Assembly (NCBI GenBank): GCA_949296575.1 | Contig: CASFPE010000013.1 | Coordinates: forward strand, 96,428 to 160,427 | Source: an uncultured Bacteroides sp. | GTDB lineage: Bacteria > Bacteroidota > Bacteroidia > Bacteroidales > Bacteroidaceae | Direction: 5' to 3' | Length of the DNA stretch: 64,000 nucleotides | Shown here: one piece after another, positions 44,253-54,221 of the stretch | How positions within the stretch are numbered: the first letter of the stretch is position 1 | Layout of the letters: each line of letters begins with the position of its first letter | Notes under the pieces: generated by a model | Told to the model about the DNA's origin: nothing | The model's database searches: none | The model's input: only the letters and a program-made list of their open reading frames with translations | Made by a program: the position numbers and the translations under genes

Positions 44253-45386
44253 TTATCCGATGAATTGCAGGTAATTGCTCCTGTTCACCACATGGTATTC
44301 CGCATGCGGATAAGCTGTTTGGAATGCTTTCGGGGCAGAAGGCGTTTTGTCTCCCCATTTGAACTCCAATGCCGTCAATTCGTTCGTGCTTTCTTCTATC
44401 AGGTCGATTTCCTGTTTGTCGTAAGTGCGCCAAAAGTAGAACTCTTTGTGCAACTGTGCATTGAAGTTGGCTTTGCGCCTTTCTCCTATAAGATAGTTTT
44501 CCCACAACGCTCCGATGTCTTGCCTCACAGCCAATGGTGAGAAGGCACCGATGACGGCATTTCGGATGCCGTTGTCATAAAAGTACCACTTTCCTGCTTT
44601 TGATACTTCTTTCCGCAAGTTGCGTGAATAAGCACCCAAACGGTACACTACGAATACTTTTTCTAATAAGTCAAGATACTTTTCAACCGTGCTTTTGCTG
44701 ATGCCGAGCTGTTTGCCCAATTCATCGTATGACACTTCGCTGCCCAACTGGAAAGCAATCAGGCGCAACAAGTCGCGCATCTTGCCGGAATTTTTCAAAC
44801 CATCGATGGCCAAGATGTCTTTCAGCAAGTAAGCACCGACAATATCCCGCAGGTAATCTGTTTTCCGTTCAAAACTGTCCATCAGGACCACTTCCGGGTA
44901 AGAACCGTAAATCAGTCGCGCTTCAAGGTTCTGCCGGGTTTCGAGTGCCGTTTCCGTTTGTGCGATTTCTTGTTGTGAGAAAGGCGTAAGCACAAACTGC
45001 GTGCTGCGTCCCACCAAAGGTTCGCCCGTCTTGTTGAGGAGGTCGAATGATGATGAGCCGCTTGCCAATATGCTGACGTTCGGTATTTCGTCCACAATCA
45101 GTTTCAGAATTTGGCCGATTTGCGGGATGCTTTGTGCTTCGTCGATGGTTAAAAGGTCAATGCCTTCTAACAAATGCTGGTAGTTGGCTGCGGTGCGGTT
45201 CTCTAATAATGCCAGCGTGTCATAGTCTTCCCCGTTGAGCATCATTGTTTTCCCCGGGTATTCGTTGACGATTCTCCGCATCATCACGGTTTTGCCTACG
45301 CGGCGTGCGCCGAAGATTAAAACGGCCTTTCCCGGCATGATTCTCTCGGTTATTTTGTCTTGCAGCGTTCTTTTTATCGTCATCAT
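44253..45386 (-). CDS. AAA ATPase with DUF4143 domain
   Basis: 377 residues. The N-terminal half is a P-loop ATPase: Walker A FGARRVGKT, Walker B LLTIDEAQ, and the sensor SGSSSFDLL. A winged-helix region (YDELGKQLGISKSTVEKYLDLLEK) and the DUF4143 domain follow (about 210-377), with WYFYDNGIRNAVIGAF, WENYLIGERRK and FWRTYDKQEIDLIEE, a nuclease-like core. The family is common on accessory DNA and has been linked to archaeal-type ATPase/nuclease fusions; its role is unknown. It is convergent with higBA (stop codons 41 bp apart). A duplicate of its last 62 bp lies beyond higBA. Confidence 0.9.
   Translation of the reverse strand: MMTIKRTLQDKITERIMPGKAVLIFGARRVGKTVMMRRIVNEYPGKTMMLNGEDYDTLALLENRTAANYQHLLEGIDLLTIDEAQSIPQIGQILKLIVDEIPNVSILASGSSSFDLLNKTGEPLVGRSTQFVLTPFSQQEIAQTETALETRQNLEARLIYGSYPEVVLMDSFERKTDYLRDIVGAYLLKDILAIDGLKNSGKMRDLLRLIAFQLGSEVSYDELGKQLGISKSTVEKYLDLLEKVFVVYRLGAYSRNLRKEVSKAGKWYFYDNGIRNAVIGAFSPLAVRQDIGALWENYLIGERRKANFNAQLHKEFYFWRTYDKQEIDLIEESTNELTALEFKWGDKTPSAPKAFQTAYPHAEYHVVNRSNYLQFIG
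44260..44321. repeat. 62-bp direct repeat flanking higBA, right copy
   Basis: Lies inside the 3' end of the intact ATPase gene; see left copy. Confidence 0.9.
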
Positions 45387-45576
45387 GGCTCTTGTTCATT
45401 TGCCTGCAAATATAATAAATGATTTGCTAATTGGCGATTTTTACGTAAAAAAAGCAATCTGTACTGGCGATTTTTACGGAATGCGGGCGATGTTTCCCGA
45501 AATTTTCATGTTTGGGCGAAAATAATCCGGCTATTTGTTGAATTTGTCGTTTGAATGAATGTTTTTGCAAAAAGAG

Positions 45577-45600
45577 CAAAGCCCGCTTTTGCGGGCTTTG
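45577..45600 (-). terminator. Terminator of the small exported-protein gene
   Basis: A perfect 10-bp stem (45,577-45,586 with 45,591-45,600), T-rich after it on the minus strand. Confidence 0.88.
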
Positions 45601-45606
45601 AAGTGC

Positions 45607-45987
45607 TTATTTGCAAGAGACAGCACTGTCGATATTGAACAAATAGTCCGTATTTGGCTCTAAGCCTTTTACCGTTTTGCTTCCTTCGCCACTGTAATTG
45701 TGTTTTGGGATTTTTGTTTGCACGGGGACTCTTTTTGCAACGCATCCCAATACTCTGTCTCTGATTTCGACCCAAACTGTCACGTATCGGTCATCCTCGT
45801 AGCTGTTTTCTTTATAATTTTCCACATAAACTCTGACAAATAACTCCCCTCGATTGTTTGTTTGGTCGCCTTTCGTAACCAACGTGGCCTTGGCTTCATT
45901 GGTTCCATAGATATTGCATGTGTTTTGCGCTTTTGCATTCCAGGTAAAGGCAAATAATGCGAAAAGCATAATAATAAGATTCTTCAT
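45607..45987 (-). CDS. Small exported protein, unknown function
   Basis: 126 residues from ATG 45,987. A signal peptide (MKNLIIMLFALFAFTWNAKAQ) is followed by a single beta-rich domain with three Cys (NTCNIYG, LGCVAKR and terminal SCK). It resembles a small fibronectin/Ig-like sandwich: ELFVRVYVENY, YVTVWVEIRDRV, VKGLEPNTDYLFNI. The last phrase is typical of fibronectin type III domains. It precedes a terminator and follows a 54-residue lipoprotein gene by 62 bp. No named family. Confidence 0.72.
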   Translation of the reverse strand: MKNLIIMLFALFAFTWNAKAQNTCNIYGTNEAKATLVTKGDQTNNRGELFVRVYVENYKENSYEDDRYVTVWVEIRDRVLGCVAKRVPVQTKIPKHNYSGEGSKTVKGLEPNTDYLFNIDSAVSCK

Positions 45988-46049
45988 GGTGTATAAGATG
46001 CCTGTTATATCCCATCGGCACATCGGTTTTTGTTTCGTTCATTTGATAG

Positions 46050-46214
46050 TCAATATTGGTACTCATCGGGTGCGGTGGCATTCCATCCACGTCTGAATCC
46101 TTCTTGGAAATACGGGTCTTTGACGGTTTGGGATAAACTTCCGCAGGATGTGAAAGCACAGGTCGCAATGGCAACCAAGAAGAAAATCAAGTATTTTTGA
46201 ATTTGTATATTCAT
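46050..46214 (-). CDS. 54-residue lipoprotein
   Basis: ATG at 46,214, stop at 46,050. A lipoprotein signal (YLIFFLVAIATCAFTSC, Cys about residue 24) leads to a very short mature part: GSLSQTVKDPYFQEGFRRGW and an acidic, Tyr-rich end. Comparable to small lipoproteins found beside secreted proteins in Bacteroidales. Function unknown. It could be co-transcribed with the 126-residue gene. Confidence 0.65.
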   Translation of the reverse strand: MNIQIQKYLIFFLVAIATCAFTSCGSLSQTVKDPYFQEGFRRGWNATAPDEYQY

Positions 46215-46317
46215 ATCAATGCGTTTTCTTGTGTTCCTACTCGTTTTTTCAGGCATTTCGGGTACTCCTGTCGTGCCAATTCTGGTATTGGGATGCATGC
46301 ACAGAAAAACGCGGCAC

Positions 46318-46460
46318 CTTTAGCATTCTAATCAGAGGTGTTTGGCGTAACCTATCAGGAGAATGAACTAAAAGCCCGCGCGGATGCACGAGCATTTTCG
46401 CTGTATTCTTCCTGATATTCATTGAGTCGCCAAACTTTCTGATTAGTAGAATAGAGCTAA
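46318..46460. repeat. Long imperfect inverted repeat (MITE-like or structured RNA)
   Basis: Left arm (46,318-46,364) and right arm (46,405-46,460) pair through blocks ATTCTA, AATCAGA, GTTTGGCG, TATCAGGA and GAAT, separated by a centre rich in GC (AAGCCCGCGCGGATGC). No protein frame. Confidence 0.65.
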
Positions 46461-46743
46461 ACGCTTTTCCAATATTTATAGTGCATGCAAAAGTGGCATG
46501 CTAATGTTTCATAGGCATTGATTTTTGTAATTCTGTACAAATGTAGCCATATTTTTTAGAAATCCATGCAATCTTGTAAAAATAGTGAAGAAAGTGCGCC
46601 AGATATTGTCCGACGGTTCTGCCCGCACGGTGAAGGTAGTCCGATGAACGGTTGCACGGTTCTTGTAAAGTCGGAGGGTTGCTGCGAGTGGCAACCCTTT
46701 GTGCTTTCTTTTGATGGCCCGGAAAACTCCTGACGAGTGAGGC

Positions 46744-46808
46744 GAAACCTTCTAACGTTTTGCATGAAACCTTGGAAGGATTTTCAGAAACCTTTGGGAG
46801 GTTTTTCC
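46744..46808. repeat. Degenerate 21-22-bp repeats
   Basis: Three units beginning GAAACCTT at 46,744, 46,766 and 46,787. Confidence 0.55.
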
Positions 46809-46839
46809 GAAGTTCAGATTCCAGATTCCAGATTTCAGA

Positions 46840-46869
46840 GGCAGAGCCGCAAAATCTTGCGGCTCTGCC
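46840..46869. repeat. REP-like palindrome, copy 2
   Basis: Perfect 13-bp arms (46,840-46,852 with 46,857-46,869), loop AATC; its core equals 14,656-14,675. Confidence 0.75.
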
Positions 46870-47142
46870 TCTGCCTGCGTCTTGTGAACTGGTTAACTTG
46901 TCCCCTTGTCAACTCAAAGAAAACATTCCAATGATTTTGAAAATGGTTCTATGAACTTTTGCGAAAAGTTCGTAGTGCTGTTTGCAACGCTGCTGGGAGC
47001 CTTTATGGCTTTCCTCCAGTAAAATTGCAAATTTTACCTGTAAAATGCATTCGCTTTTCAGGAAAAATCGCCGGTTTTTCCCGGTAAAGTTCGCTGCCTT
47101 GCCGGGCTGAACCGCTCCTTTTTTGAAGATTCTGCTGCCTTG

Positions 47143-47174
47143 TTTGCCTCTGCGCCCGCCTTTCCGTATCTTTG
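47143..47174 (+). promoter_or_regulatory. Upstream copy of duplicated cysE promoter
   Basis: TTTG (47,143-47,146), 20-bp spacer, TATCTTTG (47,167-47,174). The spacer is nearly the same as in the downstream copy. Confidence 0.7.
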
Positions 47175-47232
47175 CCGATGCGAAGACAGGATGCGGTTCG
47201 GCAAAGCCAAGCATGAAAACTTTTGCTTTCTA

Positions 47233-47264
47233 TTTGGCTCTGCGCTCACCTTTCACTATCTTTG
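47233..47264 (+). promoter_or_regulatory. Promoter of cysE operon (downstream copy)
   Basis: TTTG (47,233-47,236), 20-bp spacer, TATCTTTG (47,257-47,264), exactly 90 bp after the first copy and 37 bp before the start codon. Confidence 0.82.
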
Positions 47265-47300
47265 CACTGTCATTTTGGTTCACAACAGATTCATGTAAGC

Positions 47301-48188
47301 ATGGGTTCGCTTGATTTCACGCATATTCTGACGGAGACGGTGGCAGCGTTGTCGGCCTGCGAGTCCTACAAAGGCTTGTTCCACCAGCATCGCGACGGCG
47401 AGCCGCTCCCTTCTGCTGAGGCGTTGCAGCGCATCATCGGCCTTTGCCGTTCCATATTGTTCCCGGGGTATTACGGGAACTCAACCGTCCACAGCCATAC
47501 CCTCGGCTATTACATCGGGGTCAGCGTGGAGGCGTTGCACGACCTGCTGGCCGGGCAAATCTTTGCCGGCTTGTGCTTCGGCGGGGAAAACAGGGACGAG
47601 GGCTGCACGACGTGCATGGAACGTTGCCGGGAAAAGGCGGCGCAGTTCATCGCCCGCCTGCCGGAACTCCGCAGGAAGTTGTCGACCGACGTGGAGGCCA
47701 TGTACAACGGCGACCCTGCCGCCACGAGCATCGGCGAAGTGATTTGTTGCTATCCCGCCATCAAGGCAATCTCCAATTACCGCATCGCGCACGAACTGCT
47801 GCGGCTCGGCGTGCCGTTGATTCCGCGCATCATCACGGAGATGGCCCATTCAGAGACGGGCATCGACATCCATCCGGGAGCAGAGATAGGCACGCATTTC
47901 GCCATCGACCACGGCACAGGCGTGGTGATTGGCGCAACCACCGTCATCGGCAACCGCGTGAAACTGTACCAAGGCGTGACATTGGGCGCGAAAAGTTTCC
48001 CGCTCGACGCAGACGGGAAGCCGATTAAAGGCATCCCCCGCCATCCTATATTGGAGGATGACGTGGTGATTTACTCGAACGCCACCATATTGGGGCGGAT
48101 TACCATCGGCAAAGGCGCCACGATTGGCGGCAATATCTGGGTGACGGACGACGTGGCTCCCGGCGCACGCATCGTGCAAAGGAAGTAA
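47301..48188 (+). CDS. cysE: Serine O-acetyltransferase
   Basis: 295 residues from ATG 47,301; the open frame extends upstream through the promoter, so the earlier start is rejected. The enzyme makes O-acetylserine for cysteine synthesis. The C-terminal left-handed beta-helix shows the hexapeptide series ETGIDIHPGAEIGTHFAIDHGTGVVIG and TVIGNRVKLYQGVTLG, with active-site His in IDHGTG, and ends with IGGNIWVTDDVAPGARIV. The N-terminal helical half contains extra Cys (EGCTTCMERC) and is typical of the longer Bacteroidales form. It is the first gene of a run of ten plus-strand genes. Confidence 0.94.
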   Translation: MGSLDFTHILTETVAALSACESYKGLFHQHRDGEPLPSAEALQRIIGLCRSILFPGYYGNSTVHSHTLGYYIGVSVEALHDLLAGQIFAGLCFGGENRDEGCTTCMERCREKAAQFIARLPELRRKLSTDVEAMYNGDPAATSIGEVICCYPAIKAISNYRIAHELLRLGVPLIPRIITEMAHSETGIDIHPGAEIGTHFAIDHGTGVVIGATTVIGNRVKLYQGVTLGAKSFPLDADGKPIKGIPRHPILEDDVVIYSNATILGRITIGKGATIGGNIWVTDDVAPGARIVQRK

Positions 48189-48235
48189 AGGAAAAACAGG
48201 AATTAACAAGGGAAAGATACGTAGAAAACGGACAA

Positions 48236-49609
48236 ATGGAACTGATAGCAAAAACGTTTCAAGGACTTGAAGAAGTCCTGAAGAAAGAATTGGAGGATTT
48301 AGGGGCGGCAAACGTCCGGGCAGGGCGGCGGATGGTCTCCTTTGAAGGTGACAAGGAGATGATGTACCGGGCAAACTTTTGCCTTCGCACGGCCATCCGG
48401 GTGCTGATGCCGATAAAGCATTTCATGGCAAAGGATGCGGACGAAGTATACGGGAATGTGAAGTCCGTCCCTTGGGAAGAATACTTGGACGTGGACGGGT
48501 CGTTCGCCGTGGATTCGGTGGTGTATTCCGACGAATTCCGGCATTCCAAGTTCGTGGCCTACCGGGTGAAGGACGCGATTGCCGACTATTTCCGCGAGAA
48601 GACGGGGAAACGCCCCTCCGTCCGGCTCAACAATCCCGACATCTTGCTGCACATCCACATCTCGCAAGAGGACTGCACGCTGTCATTGGACAGTTCCGGG
48701 GAGTCGCTGCACCGCAGGGGCTACCGCCAGGAAGCGGTGGAAGCGCCCCTCAATGAAGTGCTGGCGGCCGGGATGATCCTGATGACCGGGTGGCGCGGAG
48801 GGTGCGACCTCATCGACCCCATGTGCGGTTCGGGCACCATTCCCATTGAAGCGGCGTTGATAGCGCGCAACATTGCGCCCGGCGTGTTCCGCAAAGAGTT
48901 CGGCTTCGAGAAGTGGAAGGACTTCGACCGTGAGTTGTTTGAGAGCATCTATAACGATGATTCGCAGGAACGTGAATTTGCGCACAAGATTTATGCTTAC
49001 GACAACAGCCCGAAAGCATGCGCCATCGCCGCCCGCAACATCAAGGCGGCGGGCGCGAGCAAAGACATCGAACTGAAGATGCAGCCTTTCCAGCAATTCC
49101 GGCAGCCGGAGGAGAAAAGCATCATCATCATGAATCCCCCGTACGGGGAACGCATCTCCCCGGACGACTTGCTGGGCTTGTACCAGATGATAGGCGAGCG
49201 GCTGAAGCACGCTTTCACGGGCAACGAGGCATGGGTGCTGAGCTACCGCGACGAGTGTTTCGACGAAATAGGCCTGAAGGCTTCCGAGAGGATACCTTTG
49301 TACAATGGGGCATTGGAGTGCCAATTCCGCAAATATGTGCTGTTCAAGGGGCGTTACAATGAGTTCCGCAGCGAGCATCCGGAGCGTGAACCGGGCGAAG
49401 GCGAAAGGCCGAACTTTCCGTTCGTCCCGCGCAGGCAACGGGAATTTCCCGAATATGAACGGAGGGAATGGAAAGACCGTTTCAGGGAAAGGGACGGCAT
49501 GCGGAAGCCATTCTTCAAGGAACCTTCTTTGCCGCGCTATGGCGACAGGCCGAAGCGCACGGGCAGGAGAGGCGAGCAAAGGCCGGGGAAAACGGATTAT
49601 AATAAGTAA
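48236..49609 (+). CDS. THUMP-domain rRNA (guanine-N2) methyltransferase, RlmL-type
   Basis: 457 residues. An N-terminal THUMP RNA-binding domain (about 40-155) precedes a SAM-dependent methyltransferase domain: DPMCGSGTIPIEAALIARN, YDNSPKACAIAARN and the catalytic NPPYGERI. This is the COG0116 family, which modifies 23S rRNA guanines (as in the N-terminal half of E. coli RlmL). The last 85 residues are a highly charged Arg/Glu/Pro-rich tail, probably an RNA-binding extension. It lies 47 bp after cysE and 10 bp before the peptidase gene. Confidence 0.92.
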   Translation: MELIAKTFQGLEEVLKKELEDLGAANVRAGRRMVSFEGDKEMMYRANFCLRTAIRVLMPIKHFMAKDADEVYGNVKSVPWEEYLDVDGSFAVDSVVYSDEFRHSKFVAYRVKDAIADYFREKTGKRPSVRLNNPDILLHIHISQEDCTLSLDSSGESLHRRGYRQEAVEAPLNEVLAAGMILMTGWRGGCDLIDPMCGSGTIPIEAALIARNIAPGVFRKEFGFEKWKDFDRELFESIYNDDSQEREFAHKIYAYDNSPKACAIAARNIKAAGASKDIELKMQPFQQFRQPEEKSIIIMNPPYGERISPDDLLGLYQMIGERLKHAFTGNEAWVLSYRDECFDEIGLKASERIPLYNGALECQFRKYVLFKGRYNEFRSEHPEREPGEGERPNFPFVPRRQREFPEYERREWKDRFRERDGMRKPFFKEPSLPRYGDRPKRTGRRGEQRPGKTDYNK

Positions 49610-49619
49610 AAGTGAAGCA

Positions 49620-51920
49620 ATGATGAAACGCATATTCCAATTCATGGTTTTGATGGGCATGGCGGTTTTTTCAGGAAACGCGCAAGAAAAGAAGGCGTTC
49701 ACGCTGGACGACGTGATACCGGGAGGGAGCAACTACCTCAACCTCATCCCGGAAAACAAGTTAGGGTTGAAGTGGTGGGGCAACGAATGCATCCGTGCCG
49801 ACGTGGACAGCATCCTGTTGGTTGACAAGAAGACCGGGGAAGAATCCGTGCTGGTCACGTTGGACGAAATCAACGAAGCCTTGGCCAACGGGGAAAAGCC
49901 TTATCCCTTGGCGCATAAAATCAAGCCGCTCCTCACGTTGATGCAGGCGTCCATGCCTTGGGGCGACCGGAAGGTCGTGGTGTTCCAAGGGAAAGTGGAA
50001 GCAGGCGAAGGCAATGAGGACTACATGTTCTGGTATGACTTCGGGCAAAAGAAGCTGGCCAACATGTTCCGCATAGAGGCGGCGGAAGGGAAACGCCCCG
50101 CCAACATGGACTTCTGCAAGGCGAACGGCCTGCTGGCCTACACGGCGGGCAACAGCCTGTTTGTGGCAGGCGAGGGCGACTTCTGCAAAATGATAAACCC
50201 GGCAGCCATGGGCAGTGCGGCGGATGCAGAGAAAGATGTGGTCTATGGGCAAACAGTCCACCGCAATGAGTTCGGCATCCGGAAAGGCACTTATTGGAGC
50301 CCGAAGGGCAGCTATCTTGCATTTTACCGGATGGACCAAAGCATGGTGACGGACTATCCGCAAGTGAACACCTCCACGCGCATCGCCACGTTGGAGCCGG
50401 ACAAATACCCGATGGCAGGCATGACGAGCCATAAAGTGACGGTGGGCGTGTATGAAGTGAAGACGGGGAAGACCGTTTATTTGCAGGCAGGCGACCCCAC
50501 CGACCGTTATTTCACCAACATCAGCTGGTCGCCCGACGAGCGGAGCATCTACATGATTGAACTGAACCGCGACCAGAACCATGCGCAATTAGTGCGCTAC
50601 GATGCAGCGACGGGCGAGAAAGAGGCGGTATTGTATGAGGAGAAGCACCCCAAGTATGTGGAGCCTCAACATCCCATAGAGTTTTTGCCTTGGGATGCAT
50701 CGAAGTTCATCTATTGGAGCCAGCGCGACGGATATTGGCACCTTTACCTGATGGACACGGGAAAAGAAGTGCTGCCGGAAACAAAGACGGGCAAGGACGG
50801 CGAGACCACGTTCCGCGAATCGTTGCAGACCAAGCCGTTGACCCAAGGCGAATGGCTGGTGCAAAACATCCTGGGGTTCAATGCGGGCAAAAAGGAAATC
50901 ATCATCGGAAGCACGGAAATATCCCCATTGCAAACCAATCTGTTCGCCTTGAATGTGAAGAACGGGCGGCGCACGCTTTTGGGGGAAGCGGGCGGCACCC
51001 ACAGTGCCAGCCTGTCGGCAGACGGCAAGTACTTGATTGACCGTTTCATGTCGTTCGACGTGCCTCGTGAAGTGAGCATCTTGCCGACGGATGGGAAAAG
51101 CGGCGTTTTGCTGCTGGAAGCCAAAGACCCCTTGAAAGAGCAGTTCAACTTGCCGGAAATATCCGTCGGGACCATCAAAGCTGCCGACGGGGTGACGGAT
51201 TTGTATTACCGCCTCATCAAGCCGGTGGGCTTCGATCCTGCCAAGAAATACCCGGCCATCATCTATGTATACGGCGGGCCTCACGCGCAGATGATTGCCA
51301 ACATGCGCTTTTATGGTGCCAGCGGCTGGGATTTGTACATGGCGCAGAAAGGGTATGTGATGCTGACCGTAGACGGGCGCGGAAGCGACAACAGGGGGCT
51401 GAAGTTCGAGAACTGCACGTTCCGCCACTTGGGGACAGAGGAGATGAAGGACCAGATAAAGGGGGTGGAACTGCTGAAGTCTCTTCCCTACGTGGACAAA
51501 AACAGGATCGGGGTGCATGGATGGAGCTTTGGAGGCTTCATGACGACCAATCTGATGCTGACCTATCCCGAAGTGTTTAAGGTTGGTGTTGCAGGAGGTC
51601 CTGTCATCGATTGGAAATATTATGAGGTGATGTACGGGGAACGCTACATGGATACGCCCCAAGCGAATCCGGAGGGATACAAGGAAGCCGACTTGAAAGA
51701 GAAGGCCGGCAACCTGAAAGGCCGTCTGGAAATCATCATCGGCGGCATGGACCCCACTTGCGTGCCGCAACATTCTTACACCTTTCTCCGGGCGTGCATC
51801 GACGCAGGCACCCATCCCGACTTCTTCGTGTACCCGGAAGACGGGCATAACATGATAGGGGTGGACCGCGTGCATCTGCACGAACACATCACCCGTTACT
51901 TTGAAGACCATTTGAAATAA
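49620..51920 (+). CDS. Dipeptidyl peptidase IV (S9B family)
   Basis: 766 residues from ATG 49,620 (a second ATG follows at once). A signal peptide is cleaved near GNAQE. An N-terminal eight-bladed propeller (about 40-500) covers an alpha/beta hydrolase domain with the catalytic Ser in GWSFGGF (about residue 636), Asp in GGMDPTC and His in DGHNM (about residue 743). The enzyme removes X-Pro or X-Ala dipeptides from peptide N-termini in the periplasm and is part of peptide use in Bacteroidales. The long open frame upstream lies inside the methyltransferase gene and is not used. purD follows after 22 bp. Confidence 0.94.
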   Translation: MMKRIFQFMVLMGMAVFSGNAQEKKAFTLDDVIPGGSNYLNLIPENKLGLKWWGNECIRADVDSILLVDKKTGEESVLVTLDEINEALANGEKPYPLAHKIKPLLTLMQASMPWGDRKVVVFQGKVEAGEGNEDYMFWYDFGQKKLANMFRIEAAEGKRPANMDFCKANGLLAYTAGNSLFVAGEGDFCKMINPAAMGSAADAEKDVVYGQTVHRNEFGIRKGTYWSPKGSYLAFYRMDQSMVTDYPQVNTSTRIATLEPDKYPMAGMTSHKVTVGVYEVKTGKTVYLQAGDPTDRYFTNISWSPDERSIYMIELNRDQNHAQLVRYDAATGEKEAVLYEEKHPKYVEPQHPIEFLPWDASKFIYWSQRDGYWHLYLMDTGKEVLPETKTGKDGETTFRESLQTKPLTQGEWLVQNILGFNAGKKEIIIGSTEISPLQTNLFALNVKNGRRTLLGEAGGTHSASLSADGKYLIDRFMSFDVPREVSILPTDGKSGVLLLEAKDPLKEQFNLPEISVGTIKAADGVTDLYYRLIKPVGFDPAKKYPAIIYVYGGPHAQMIANMRFYGASGWDLYMAQKGYVMLTVDGRGSDNRGLKFENCTFRHLGTEEMKDQIKGVELLKSLPYVDKNRIGVHGWSFGGFMTTNLMLTYPEVFKVGVAGGPVIDWKYYEVMYGERYMDTPQANPEGYKEADLKEKAGNLKGRLEIIIGGMDPTCVPQHSYTFLRACIDAGTHPDFFVYPEDGHNMIGVDRVHLHEHITRYFEDHLK

Positions 51921-51942
51921 CCGATTAATCAGACAGGAAGAT

Positions 51943-53217
51943 ATGAGACTTTTGCTTTTAGGTTCCGGCGGGCGGGAACATGCGTTGGCATGGAAGATCG
52001 CCCAAAGCCCGAAGATTGAGAAACTGTACATTGCTCCGGGGAATGCCGGGACACGCGAAGTGGGGGAAAACGTCCCCATCAAGGCGGACGATTTCCCGGC
52101 CATCCGGCGGTTTGTGTTGGAAAACGGCATCGGCATGGTGGTCGTGGGGCCGGAAGATCCTTTGGTGAAAGGGATTTATGATTACTTCAAGGGGGATGAG
52201 GCTTTGCGGAATGTGCCGGTCATCGGCCCGTCGAAGGCGGGCGCCGTGTTGGAAGGCAGCAAGGAGTTTGCGAAAGGCTTCATGCAGCGGCACCATATCC
52301 CCACAGCGCGTTATAAGAGCGTGACGGCTGCCAACGTGGAGGAAGGGCTGGCCTTCCTTGAGACGCTGGAAGCCCCATACGTGCTGAAGGCCGACGGGCT
52401 TTGCGCGGGAAAGGGCGTGTTGATACTGCCCACGTTGGACGAAGCCAAGAAAGAGTTGAAGGAGATGCTGGGCGGGATGTTCGGCAACGCTTCGGCCACG
52501 GTGGTCATCGAGGAGTTCCTGAGCGGCATCGAATGCTCGGTTTTTGTGCTGACCGACGGGAAGGACTACAAAATTCTCCCCGAAGCCAAGGACTACAAGC
52601 GCATTGGCGAAGGCGACAAAGGCTTGAACACCGGCGGGATGGGTTCGGTGTCGCCCGTGCCGTTTGCGGACGTTGCGTGGATGAAGAAGGTGGAAGACTG
52701 CATCATCCGCCCGACAGTGGAGGGCCTTGCTGCGGAAGGCATCGACTACAAAGGCTTTATTTTCTTCGGATTGATCAATGTGAAGGGCGATCCGATGGTG
52801 ATAGAATACAATGTCCGCATGGGCGACCCGGAGACAGAGACCGTGATGTTGCGCATCCAAAGTGATTTGGTGGACCTGTTGGAAGGCGTGGCCGAAGGCA
52901 ATTTGTCGGAAAGGAGGTTGGACATCGACCCGCGCTCTGCGGTGTGCGTCATGCTGGTTTCGGGCGGCTACCCGGAAGCTTACGGGAAAGGTTTCCCGAT
53001 TAGCGGCATTGAAGATGCAAAAGCCGGAGGCAGCATCGTGTTTCATGCCGGGACAGCGGTGAAGGACGGCCAAGTGGTTACCTCGGGCGGACGGGTCATT
53101 GCTGTCAGTTCTTACGGGTGCTGCAAGGTGGAGGCTTTGGCACGTTCCTTTGAGAATGCCGGGAAAATCCAGTTTGAAAAGAAGTATTTCCGAGGAGATA
53201 TAGGATTTGACTTGTAA
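51943..53217 (+). CDS. purD: Phosphoribosylamine--glycine ligase
   Basis: 424 residues. It catalyses the second step of purine synthesis (glycinamide ribonucleotide formation). ATP-grasp features: [91 protein letters not shown] and [14 protein letters not shown]. The last codon overlaps the ATG of the next gene (TAATG). Confidence 0.97.
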   Translation: MRLLLLGSGGREHALAWKIAQSPKIEKLYIAPGNAGTREVGENVPIKADDFPAIRRFVLENGIGMVVVGPEDPLVKGIYDYFKGDEALRNVPVIGPSKAGAVLEGSKEFAKGFMQRHHIPTARYKSVTAANVEEGLAFLETLEAPYVLKADGLCAGKGVLILPTLDEAKKELKEMLGGMFGNASATVVIEEFLSGIECSVFVLTDGKDYKILPEAKDYKRIGEGDKGLNTGGMGSVSPVPFADVAWMKKVEDCIIRPTVEGLAAEGIDYKGFIFFGLINVKGDPMVIEYNVRMGDPETETVMLRIQSDLVDLLEGVAEGNLSERRLDIDPRSAVCVMLVSGGYPEAYGKGFPISGIEDAKAGGSIVFHAGTAVKDGQVVTSGGRVIAVSSYGCCKVEALARSFENAGKIQFEKKYFRGDIGFDL

Positions 53218-54221
53218 TGGCAAGGGCGGGTTTCCAGCATACCATTGTGGCGGGCAGGCTGACGCTGCCCGCCACTGTTGCGGTGTCTTTCCTTTTATGG
53301 CTGTTGTTTGCCGTGTGGAGGCCAGTTGCAGGAGGCACGGATGCTTATGTTTTCCGCCGCTTGTTTGCCGAATTTTTCTCTGGCACGTTGCTTGGTTCTT
53401 TGCCGTCCTTGGTTGCAGCCGCTGCGGTGGTTTATCTGTTGATAGAGTTGAACAATGCTTATGCCGTCGTCCGCATCCGCACGTCTTTCCAGTCTTCCCT
53501 GTATGCTTGGCTGCTGGTAGCCTCGTCTTTCTTGTTCAAGCCTGATGCAGGCTGCGTGGTTTCGTTGTGCCTGGTGCTGGCTCTTTGCTTTTTGTTCAGG
53601 TGTTACCAGTCCTCTCATGCGGCGGAATGGGCTTTTGGTTGCATGTTCTTTTTGGGCGCATCCAGCCTGTTGTTCCCGGCGGTGTTCTTTTTGTATCCAT
53701 TGTTCTTGTTGGGCATGTTCCTTTTCCGGGCGCTTCATGCCCGCTCTTTTTGGGCGGGGCTTTTGGGTTGGGCAGTGCCTTATTGGTTTTTGTGGGGGCA
53801 TGCGTTCTTTCATGGGCAGATGGAATTGTTTTATGCGCCGTTCCGTGAATTGGCATCCTTTGCTCCGTTGTTCTCTGTCCGGTTGCCGCTTCCGGTTCTT
53901 GCAGTGGCGTTGTGGACTGTGTTGTTGTTGGTGTGCGGCAGCATTCATTATTGGTTTGCTACTTATGAAGACAAAATTCGTTCGCGGGCTTATCTTAATT
54001 TCTTGATTGTCCTTGGCTTTGCCCTTGCTTTGCTGGGAATCCTCCAAGTGCAGCATGCAACGATGGCATTGCAGATGCTTATGCCTGTGGCCGCCCTTTT
54101 GGGGGCGCATTTGTTTTCGTTGCTCCGCACCCGTTTTTCGAATTGGCTTTTCATCTTTTTCTTTGTTTCCGTTTGTTTTGTCGCTTTGAATAATTTATGG
54201 ATGCTTTGGTTCAATTCTTGA
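53217..54221 (+). CDS. Polytopic membrane protein (DUF6427-like)
   Basis: 334 residues, almost entirely hydrophobic, with about nine to ten predicted membrane helices. Conserved polar positions lie in loops (IELNNAYAVVRIRTSFQSSLYA; FAPFRELASF-like segment YAPFRELASFAPLF). Similar proteins sit next to purD in many Bacteroidales and are annotated as DUF6427; function unknown. Start ATG overlaps the purD stop, and the end overlaps the next gene by 25 bp, so it is in the same operon. Confidence 0.78.
   Translation: MARAGFQHTIVAGRLTLPATVAVSFLLWLLFAVWRPVAGGTDAYVFRRLFAEFFSGTLLGSLPSLVAAAAVVYLLIELNNAYAVVRIRTSFQSSLYAWLLVASSFLFKPDAGCVVSLCLVLALCFLFRCYQSSHAAEWAFGCMFFLGASSLLFPAVFFLYPLFLLGMFLFRALHARSFWAGLLGWAVPYWFLWGHAFFHGQMELFYAPFRELASFAPLFSVRLPLPVLAVALWTVLLLVCGSIHYWFATYEDKIRSRAYLNFLIVLGFALALLGILQVQHATMALQMLMPVAALLGAHLFSLLRTRFSNWLFIFFFVSVCFVALNNLWMLWFNS

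Larger units (their letters stand above)
46215..47142. other. Gene-free stretch rich in repeats
   Basis: No supported gene in about 1 kb. It holds a long imperfect inverted repeat (46,318-46,460), a hairpin GGGTTGC/GCAACCC (46,676-46,697), degenerate 21-22-bp repeats (46,744-46,808 and about 47,020-47,110), a REP-like palindrome (46,840-46,869) and a run of CTTGTC-type units (46,881-46,914). Similar pieces occur near 14.6-15.2 kb and 63.7 kb. Confidence 0.7.

Noticed and set aside
47191..47298. A 35-codon frame between the two cysE promoters and cysE
   Set aside because: It spans the downstream promoter, has no ribosome-binding site and no recognisable sequence; a leader peptide cannot be excluded but is not supported.
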